Both the position numbers and the translations under genes were made by a program. From Hymenobacter properus (GTDB taxonomy: Bacteria; Bacteroidota; Bacteroidia; Cytophagales; Hymenobacteraceae): DNA of 64,000 nt. The stretch lies in assembly GCF_015694735.1 (NCBI RefSeq), contig NZ_JADQDP010000002.1, forward strand, positions 1,240,001-1,304,000. The letters are read 5' to 3'. This document shows positions 58,810-64,000 of this stretch, piece by piece. Positions within the stretch are counted from its first letter, which is position 1; the number at the start of each line of letters is the position of its first letter. Under the pieces are notes generated by a model that saw only the letters and a program-made list of their open reading frames with translations, had not been told where the DNA came from and did not search any database.

Positions 58810-61272
58810 ATGGATACTTCGATTCAGGACAACAACTACATGGTGAACGACCTGGCGGCCAAAAGCCACCAGGAACAATACCCCGGCGCGGTCATTCGCG
58901 TGGAGGAGCTGGGCAACCACCGTTTCCTCTTCACCTGCCAGAATGGTGTGCGCCTGCTGCTGCACGTGCTCTCGGACAAAATCCTGCGCTTCCGCTACCT
59001 CACCGACGGGCCCCTCAACTCCGATTTCTCTTATGCCGTGCCGGCCGATGCCACCGCCCGCCTGGCGCCCGCCGTGGTGGAGTTCCGTGAGAAGCCCGAC
59101 CACTACCGCCTCACCACCGCCCGCCTCATCTGCATCATTCAGAAGGACAACCTGAAAACCCGCGTGCTTGACCGCTCGGGCACGGTGCTGAGCGATGACG
59201 AGAAGGGCTTCCACTGGGAGTACGACTACGATTCGGGCAACGACATCGTGAAGATGAGCAAGCAGGTGCCGCCCGGCGTGCACTACTACGGCCTCGGCGA
59301 CAAGCCCGACAACATGAACCTGCGCGGCAAGCGCTTCACCAACTGGGGCTCCGACACCTACGGCTACACCAAGGGCTCCGACCCGCTCTACAAGAACATC
59401 CCGTTCTACCACGTGCTGCACCAGAAAATTGCCCACGGCATTTTCTTCGACAATACCTTCCGCGCCAGCTTCGACTTCGCCGCCGAGCGCGCCGACGTGA
59501 CCAGCTTCTGGGCCCAGGGCGGCGAGCTGAACTACTACTTCATCTACGGCCCCACGCTGATGGAGGTGGCCCAGGAGTACACCCTGCTCACCTGCCCGCC
59601 CGAGCTGCCGCCCCTCTGGACGCTGGGCTATCAGCAGTGCAAGTGGAGCTACTTCCCGGAGAGCAACGTGAAGGAAATTGCCAGCGGCCTGCGCGACCGC
59701 AAGATTCCCTGCGACGCCATCTACCTCGACATCGACTACATGGAGGGCTACCGCTGTTTCACCTGGAGCAAGCAGCACTTCCCCGACCCCAAGCGCATGG
59801 TGCGCGAGCTGGCCGAGGACGGCTTCAAAACCGTCGTCATCATCGACCCCGGCATCAAGATTGACCCGGAGTACTCGGTGTACCAGGAGGGCCTGGCCAA
59901 CGACTACTTCTGCCGCCGCGCCGACGGCCCGCTGATGAAGGGCTCGGTGTGGCCCGGCCTCTGCAACTTCCCCGACTACACCAACCCCGAGGTGCGGACG
60001 TGGTGGGCCGGGCTGTTCAAGGAGCTGATTCAGGACATCGGCGTGAAGGGCGTGTGGAACGACATGAACGAGCCAGCGGTGTTCGAGAAGGGCACGTTCC
60101 CGCCCGATGTGCGCTTCAACTACGACGGGCACTGGGCCTCGCACCAGAAGGCTCACAACATCTACGGCATGCAGATGGCCCGCGCCACCAACGACGGCGT
60201 GAAGCAGTTCTGCTACCCCAACCGGCCCTTCACCATCACGCGCAGCACCTACGCTGGCGGCCAGCGCTACTCCTCGGGCTGGACTGGCGACAACATCGCC
60301 TCCTGGGAGCACCTCTGGCTGGCCAACATCCAGTGCCAGCGCCTGAGCATCTCGGGCTTCAGCTTCATCGGCTCCGACATCGGTGGCTTCATCGATTCGC
60401 CCAGCGGCGAGCTCTACGCCCGCTGGATTGCGCTGGGCGCCTTCCACCCCTTCTTCCGCACCCACAGCTCCGGCGACCACGGCGACCAGGAGCCTTGGAG
60501 CTTCGGCGAGGAGGTGACCGACCTGGCCCGCCACTTCATCGAGCTGCGCTACCGCCTGCTGCCCTACATGTACACCACGTTCTGGCAGTACGCCACCCAG
60601 GGCACACCCATGCTGCGCCCGCTCACCTTCCTCGACCAGCACGACACCGAAACCTACCTGCGCATGGCCGAATTCGGCCTCGGCGACCACCTGCTGGTGT
60701 GCCCCATCACCCAGCCCGGCGCCGACGGCCGCTGGATGTACCTGCCCCGCGGCGACTGGTTCTACTACTGGACCGACGCCCCCACCGCCGGCGGCGCCGA
60801 AGTATGGGCCACCGCCGACCTCACCCGCATCCCGCTCTTCGTGAAGGCCGGCGCCGTGCTGCCCATGCAGCCCGTGCTGCAATACGTGGGCGAGCGCGCC
60901 ATCGAGCAGCTCACCCTGCACGTGTACTACAAAAACGGCACGGCTGAGAGCGTGCACTACGACGACGGCGGCGAAGGATACGGCTACCAGGAAGGCCAAC
61001 GCACCCTGCGCCGCTTCACCGTGGCGGGCGCGCCCCAGGCGCTGGTGCTCACCCAGGCCATCGAGGGCGACTATGCGCCCAGCTATGCCACCTACCGCGT
61101 GGTGCTGCACGGCCTGCCCGGCCCTTTGGAGGCCGTAGTGGATGGCCAAGCTACTGAGGTTACGGAGGTAGCTTTGGAAACGGGGTTAGTGTTGCCGGGG
61201 CTGGTGGTGCCGGTTGGTTTCGGCGAGGTGCGGGTGAGGCTAGGTGGGGCAGGAGAGGCGCCGGTCGCCTAG
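58810..61272 (+). CDS. GH31 alpha-glucosidase, cytoplasmic type
   Basis: The protein is 820 residues from the ATG at 58810; the frame is open about 200 bases further but that part overlaps the divergent gene's promoter region. No signal peptide. The N-domain (about 25-260) contains HYYGLGDKPDNMNLRGKRF. The barrel has DIDYMEGYRCFTW, the nucleophile Asp in GVWNDMNEPAVF near residue 418, the acid/base Asp in SSGWTGDNIASW near 494 and FSFIGSDIGGFIDSPSGELY. This is the classic alpha-glucosidase II-like set. It probably cleaves maltose and maltooligosaccharides inside the cell. Its last 40 codons are related to a gene-tail fragment at 61828-61968. Confidence 0.95.
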   Translation: MDTSIQDNNYMVNDLAAKSHQEQYPGAVIRVEELGNHRFLFTCQNGVRLLLHVLSDKILRFRYLTDGPLNSDFSYAVPADATARLAPAVVEFREKPDHYRLTTARLICIIQKDNLKTRVLDRSGTVLSDDEKGFHWEYDYDSGNDIVKMSKQVPPGVHYYGLGDKPDNMNLRGKRFTNWGSDTYGYTKGSDPLYKNIPFYHVLHQKIAHGIFFDNTFRASFDFAAERADVTSFWAQGGELNYYFIYGPTLMEVAQEYTLLTCPPELPPLWTLGYQQCKWSYFPESNVKEIASGLRDRKIPCDAIYLDIDYMEGYRCFTWSKQHFPDPKRMVRELAEDGFKTVVIIDPGIKIDPEYSVYQEGLANDYFCRRADGPLMKGSVWPGLCNFPDYTNPEVRTWWAGLFKELIQDIGVKGVWNDMNEPAVFEKGTFPPDVRFNYDGHWASHQKAHNIYGMQMARATNDGVKQFCYPNRPFTITRSTYAGGQRYSSGWTGDNIASWEHLWLANIQCQRLSISGFSFIGSDIGGFIDSPSGELYARWIALGAFHPFFRTHSSGDHGDQEPWSFGEEVTDLARHFIELRYRLLPYMYTTFWQYATQGTPMLRPLTFLDQHDTETYLRMAEFGLGDHLLVCPITQPGADGRWMYLPRGDWFYYWTDAPTAGGAEVWATADLTRIPLFVKAGAVLPMQPVLQYVGERAIEQLTLHVYYKNGTAESVHYDDGGEGYGYQEGQRTLRRFTVAGAPQALVLTQAIEGDYAPSYATYRVVLHGLPGPLEAVVDGQATEVTEVALETGLVLPGLVVPVGFGEVRVRLGGAGEAPVA

Positions 61273-61350
61273 ATATAAGGAGCAAGGCTAACGTATAAGC
61301 ATTGCAGATGCGAAGTCAGATTTGCCACTAAAGACTATTTACGGCTGATT

Positions 61351-61626
61351 ATGGACGCAATAATTAACAATAGAATCTTGCTGATTATTGTGTTAATATT
61401 GACTTTATGGGCTCCTGTACTTCTCGTTAGAAAATCGCGAGAACTGATTAATAATAGGAACAGAAGCCTTAGAGACTATGCATTCGTTTTTCTTGTATTT
61501 GTCGAATTAGTTATAGTGTATTGCCAGTTGTTTGATTTTAATATGAGATTTATGTTAGGTATACCGTCGCTCTTTCTACTTATGGTATTCACAATTGTGA
61601 CGTTTATTGAAAAACGTTTAAAGTAG
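61351..61626 (+). CDS. AT-rich small membrane protein, likely acquired
   Basis: The protein is 91 residues with two or three membrane segments (about 8-25 ILLIIVLILTLWAPVLLV, about 43-60 AFVFLVFVELVIVYCQLF, about 67-86 FMLGIPSLFLLMVFTIVTF) and basic ends (RKSRELINNRNRSLR, EKRLK). By eye the gene is only about one-third GC, in contrast to about two-thirds around it. Codon use is rich in AAT, TTA and ATA. That points to recent horizontal transfer. I recognise no family. The AT-rich DNA begins at the GH31 stop (about 61273). Confidence 0.75.
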   Translation: MDAIINNRILLIIVLILTLWAPVLLVRKSRELINNRNRSLRDYAFVFLVFVELVIVYCQLFDFNMRFMLGIPSLFLLMVFTIVTFIEKRLK

Positions 61627-61664
61627 TTCTGTCTGTCCGTTACAAACTGAACGGTCTAAACCCA

Positions 61665-61694
61665 AAAAAGGGCGCCCCAGCGGGCGCCCTTTTT
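61665..61694. terminator. two-way terminator at the end of a decayed gene
   Basis: AAAAAGGGCGCCC at 61665-61677 pairs with GGGCGCCCTTTTT at 61682-61694 across a four-base loop. It lies just 3' of the minus-strand gene remnant at 61714-61803. A diverged copy sits at 62633-62660. Confidence 0.85.
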
Positions 61695-61713
61695 CCTACA
61701 AATGCTTCGTGGC

Positions 61714-61803
61714 TCACGACTGGGGCGATGCCGGCGGCGCGGACGCTTTGGTCACTCCGTCGTCCTCGTATTGGCGAGCCTCGGTGGTGGCATAGCGGGC
61801 CTT
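61714..61803 (-). pseudogene. 3' remnant of an unidentified gene (copy A)
   Basis: The minus strand encodes KARYATTEARQYEDDGVTK, then ASAPPASPQS and a stop. It matches the end of the fragment at 62681-62839 (KARYATTGARKYEDYAVTD) at 19 of 25 aligned positions. Both copies are followed by the same type of terminator. There is no upstream part; the frame runs into a plus-strand GH31 tail instead. I do not know what the whole gene encoded. Confidence 0.6.
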
Positions 61804-61827
61804 GCGGCTGCGGCTTATCTTCGGCGC

Positions 61828-61968
61828 GGCCAAGTAGCGGAAGTGGCCGAAGTGACCCTGGAAACGGGGTTGGTGCTGCCGGCCGTGGTTGTGCCCGTCG
61901 GCTTCGGGGAGGTGCGGGTGAGTGTGGGGCCGGCGGGGGAGGCGGCTCCTGTGGCTTTGGTGGTTTGA
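61828..61968 (+). pseudogene. 3' remnant of a GH31 gene
   Basis: The plus strand encodes VAEVAEVTLETGLVLPAVVV, then PVGFGEVRVSVGPAGEAAPV and a stop. It closely matches the last 38 residues of the intact GH31 at 58810-61272 (VTEVALETGLVLPGLVVPVG). The DNA is also similar from GGCCAAG onward (61828 versus 61144). No GH31 barrel precedes it. It must come from a second GH31 copy that was mostly deleted. Confidence 0.75.
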
Positions 61969-61981
61969 TTAAATTTCCCCG

Positions 61982-62578
61982 ATGAAAATTTTGCTTCCCG
62001 TTGTATTTCTCTGTTGCGTAGCCCGCCCTGCAAGGGCTCAGGCACCCGCTGCCTTTCCTCTTGATAAGGCAACGCGCCGGATATCCTACGCGGCGGTGGT
62101 GCCGGTAGCTGGTGCAAGTCAGGCAGATTTGCAGGCCCGCGCTCAAGCATGGGCAAACGGCATAGCCCCCGCCGACCAGCCTCCCCTTGTGGCCAGTGAG
62201 CAGGGCACCGAAGTGGTTACTGCTTCAGGTGCGCAGCCTTTTGTCTATACCTACGACCTAACCCAAACAATCGGTGGCTATCCCCGCCACCGGACCACCA
62301 AGCTGGTGCTCCACTACACTGCTAAGCTGTCGCTACGGGAGGGCCGCTATCGGTACGTGGTGACGGATTTCATTATGGAGTACCCCTTGGCCAAGCCGCC
62401 GTCGCCCGCTCGGTTGCCGGCCGAAGCCGTCTTGATTGAAGCACGGCCCCTCAACGAGGATGGTAGCAGTTCACTAACGGCCGAGCGCAAGGCCTTTGCG
62501 GAAGCTGCTGCGAAGTTGCAAGCACAGTTGAAAGAAAAGATGAACATGACCGTCAACGCGTCTGAAGCAAAACAATAG
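61982..62578 (+). CDS. exported protein, possibly DUF4468-like
   Basis: The protein is 198 residues with a signal peptide ending near RAQA (residue 20). The mature part contains TRRISYAAVVPVAGASQADL followed by QARAQAWANG, a pattern like DUF4468 proteins of Bacteroidota, which have a TBP-like fold. A second strand-rich part (TTKLVLHYTAKLSLREGRYR) and a helical end (AFAEAAAKLQAQLKEKMN) follow. The function is unknown. GC is somewhat lower than in core genes nearby. It starts 13 bases after the GH31 remnant, within the island. Confidence 0.75.
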   Translation: MKILLPVVFLCCVARPARAQAPAAFPLDKATRRISYAAVVPVAGASQADLQARAQAWANGIAPADQPPLVASEQGTEVVTASGAQPFVYTYDLTQTIGGYPRHRTTKLVLHYTAKLSLREGRYRYVVTDFIMEYPLAKPPSPARLPAEAVLIEARPLNEDGSSSLTAERKAFAEAAAKLQAQLKEKMNMTVNASEAKQ

Positions 62579-62632
62579 GATGTGTAAACCCCGCTGGCAC
62601 GCGGCACCGAAGCGCTCCAGCCGCCAAAATTT

Positions 62633-62660
62633 AAAAGGGCGCCCCAGCGGACGCCTTTTT
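62633..62660 (-). terminator. diverged copy of the gene-tail terminator
   Basis: AAAAGGGCGCC pairs with GGACGCCTTTT with one mismatch, and T runs follow on both strands. It matches the hairpin at 61665-61694 and again lies 3' of a copy of the same gene remnant. Confidence 0.65.
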
Positions 62661-62680
62661 TCCTGCAAACGCTTCGTACC

Positions 62681-62839
62681 CTATAGCCCAGCCGGCGGCG
62701 CGGGCGCGTCGGTCACCGCGTAGTCCTCGTATTTGCGGGCGCCGGTGGTGGCGTAGCGGGCCTTGCCGATGGCGCAGAGGTCGATGAGTTCATTATAAAG
62801 CGCGTTGCCGGGCTGAATGCGTGCGTCGGCGCGCGCCAT
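62681..62839 (-). pseudogene. 3' remnant of the same unidentified gene (copy B)
   Basis: The frame starts at an internal ATG and encodes 52 residues: MARADARIQPGNALYNELID, then LCAIGKARYATTGARKYEDY, and AVTDAPAPPAGL before the stop. It is longer than copy A and has a clean frame, so it could be translated, but its first codon is likely an internal methionine of a longer protein. I recognise no family. Just upstream of it, at about 62859-62908, a stretch resembles the plus-strand GH31 tail again, in the same layout as copy A. Confidence 0.55.
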
Positions 62840-62858
62840 AGTGGCGAAAGCAACCTAA

Positions 62859-62908
62859 GAAACGGGCTTGGGTTGGTGCTGCAGGGACTAGTGGTTCGAG
62901 CAGGCTTC
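62859..62908 (+). pseudogene. very decayed GH31-tail-like stretch
   Basis: GAAACGGGCTTGGGTTGGTG and the following bases to GGCTTC resemble the DNA of the GH31 tails at 61172 and 61860. Frame is lost. By eye about 60-70 percent of aligned bases agree, which is weak. It is offered because its position next to copy B repeats the layout of copy A. Confidence 0.35.
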
Positions 62909-62978
62909 AATGCAGAGCAGATAAGGCGCAGGAAGCGGCGGTGGCTTAGGTGTCTGCAAGTAGTATCTTCAGACACTT

Positions 62979-63365
62979 ATGCTGAAAACCCTTGCCTTCG
63001 CAGTCATTTTGAGTTCTGTCTTTGCCAAAGCTACTCAAAAAGAACCCCAGTCGACCATTGTCGTTTCGTATAGCGCCATTGGATGTACGTGTGCCCAGTG
63101 GATGATTAACACAAAGCCGGCCGTGAAATACCCGGAATACATCTATTTGGAGAAGGAGAAAGCGAGTATTCCAGATGCTGATGACTTGTGGGATGGCGAG
63201 AACCTCCCGTTGCAACTGCGTGTGAGGGGGTATTTTAAACCGTTGAAAGGCGTACCGGCCAAATTTACCAGCGCGAGGTACCTGGAAAGGGGCCGCCCCA
63301 ACCCGGCAAGAATATTTCGCTATACCTCTTTAACCGTTTTAAAAAGGGGACCTCGGACCCGTTGA
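62979..63365 (+). CDS. hypothetical exported protein
   Basis: The protein is 128 residues from an ATG with a short signal-like segment (MLKTLAFAVILSSVFAKA). The mature part begins with a beta strand (STIVVSYSAIGCTCAQWMIN), whose CTC pair may bind metal or form a disulfide. It then has PEYIYLEKEKASIPDADDLW and a basic C-terminus. I recognise no family. The CTCAQW motif looks conserved, and the protein may be periplasmic. Codon use and GC are lower than in the core genes, in line with the accessory region. The 221 bases after it lead to the pectate-lyase promoter. Confidence 0.6.
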   Translation: MLKTLAFAVILSSVFAKATQKEPQSTIVVSYSAIGCTCAQWMINTKPAVKYPEYIYLEKEKASIPDADDLWDGENLPLQLRVRGYFKPLKGVPAKFTSARYLERGRPNPARIFRYTSLTVLKRGPRTR

Positions 63366-63532
63366 GTTCTGAGAAGATGGGCGGCCAGAATTATTGACCA
63401 GACGTGCGTAGGTGCCAGTTACTGCTCCATTTCATCAGGCTCTGTTCCCTCCGGCAACGTTGCCGGCATCGATTGCATAAATATAGTCATTCCCATAGCC
63501 TTGTATGGCAAGCATTTCGGCGGGCCGGCGGG

Positions 63533-63540
63533 TAGGTTTG
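63533..63540 (+). promoter_or_regulatory. -7 promoter element (TAGGTTTG) of the pectate-lyase-type gene
   Basis: An exact TAnnTTTG match, 46 bases before the ATG at 63587. No clear -33 TTG was seen. Confidence 0.6.
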
Positions 63541-63586
63541 TGTAAACAGCTGAGCGTTTTACCCATCCCACCCAACCCCTTTTCCT

Positions 63587-64000
63587 ATGAAGCGACTGCT
63601 TTCCTTACTCATTCTTTCCTTGCTGCTGACGCCGGGGCTGCTGCGCGCCCAGGCGCCCACCCTCGTCGAATCGAGCGGCTGGCTGGAGACGGCCTACGTG
63701 CGCTGGTCGCCCGTGGCCGGTGCCCAGAGCTACAACGTGTACTACACCGGCCAAGGCCTCGTGAATCAGAAGCTGGATGACCAGCTGATTCGCAACTACG
63801 GCACCTTTTACCGGGCCGATGCGCTGGGTTTGCAGCCGGGCACCTACACGCTCAAGGTGGCGCCCGTGATAGGCGGGGTAGAAGGCACGCCCACCACCAC
63901 ACCCACGCTTACGGTGCTGCCCCAGGACCGCACCGGGTTCGCCTTCAACGGCGGCCGCGTGCCGGGCGCTTACACCGCCACCGGCACCCTCAAGCCCAAC
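63587..64000 (+). CDS. pectate-lyase-type secreted protein, N-terminal part (cut by window end)
   Basis: 138 codons are visible; the frame runs off the window. The signal MKRLLSLLILSLLLTPGLLR ends near RAQ. A fibronectin type III-like module follows (about 24-110): VESSGWLETAYVRWSPVAGA, QSYNVYYTGQGL, and DDQLIRNYGTFYRADALGLQ. It is followed by DRTGFAFNGGRVPGAYTATG. This exact module and the junction phrase are known at the start of Bacteroidota PL1-type pectate lyases, which cleave polygalacturonate outside the cell. The catalytic parallel beta-helix is beyond the window, so the call rests on the N-terminus only. Confidence 0.75.
   Translation, partial: MKRLLSLLILSLLLTPGLLRAQAPTLVESSGWLETAYVRWSPVAGAQSYNVYYTGQGLVNQKLDDQLIRNYGTFYRADALGLQPGTYTLKVAPVIGGVEGTPTTTPTLTVLPQDRTGFAFNGGRVPGAYTATGTLKPN

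Noticed and set aside
58636..61149. An 837-codon open frame antisense to the GH31 gene
   Set aside because: High-GC codon use gives long open frames on the opposite strand. The GH31 on the plus strand has all its catalytic motifs, and the antisense sequence is low in complexity (runs of Val, Gly, Ala and His) with no known domain.

Overview
This window is high-GC DNA (roughly two-thirds G+C by eye) from a member of Bacteroidota, most likely a Hymenobacter-type bacterium (Cytophagales). The evidence is several secreted proteins with C-terminal type IX secretion (T9SS) sorting domains, -7 promoter elements of the Bacteroidota form TAnnTTTG just upstream of many genes, the neighbouring pyrG and yidC genes, LytTR two-component signalling, a carboxypeptidase-regulatory/TonB-type outer-membrane barrel protein, and many Bacteroidota-specific lipoproteins. 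The genus assignment is inference.

Layout. 0-5 kb: an esterase end, a DUF6438 lipoprotein, yidC and pyrG. 5-17 kb: three T9SS cargo proteins (two FG-GAP/VCBS, one YHYH), an NhaP-type antiporter, a SAM-I riboswitch controlling a cystathionine gamma-synthase/lyase-type enzyme, an Old Yellow Enzyme and a PBP4-type carboxypeptidase. 17-27 kb: an orphan 617-residue protein and a small membrane protein behind an unusual phosphoserine phosphatase-phosphoglycerate dehydrogenase fusion, then an M1 aminopeptidase, a DUF983 protein and a transglutaminase-like protein. 27-45 kb: an aldo/keto reductase, two GH13 amylase-family paralogues (one cytoplasmic, one lipoprotein), VOC, DinB, two TlpA-like thioredoxins, nitroreductase, YetF-like, tandem PAP2 phosphatases, GNAT, a secreted GH31, an NYN-domain protein and gamma-glutamyltransferase. 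46-61 kb: a second alpha-glucan block with glgB, a Kelch T9SS protein, a LytS/LytTR pair, an outer-membrane barrel receptor, a SusA/neopullulanase-like GH13, a truncated GT4-like protein and a second GH31. 61-64 kb: a small accessory island with an AT-rich membrane-protein gene and two decayed gene-tail scars, then the start of a pectate-lyase-type gene.

The genes suggest import and breakdown of alpha-glucans (outer-membrane barrel protein, SusA-like enzyme, GH31 enzymes, lipoprotein amylase) beside glycogen branching (glgB), with a LytTR system close by. No glycogen synthase with a complete catalytic domain is in the window.

Two families of long inverted-repeat elements punctuate the window, mostly at gene 3' ends: family 1 around TCATCCTGAGCGCAGCG and family 2 around TCATGCTGAGCGCAGCCG. 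One site holds a family-1-like element nested in the loop of a family-2 element. No rRNA, tRNA, CRISPR array, transposase or phage gene was seen. The most unusual items are the paired gene-tail scars at 61.7-62.9 kb, the truncated GT4 gene, the SerB-SerA fusion and the nested repeats. I did not find a clearly new multi-gene system.
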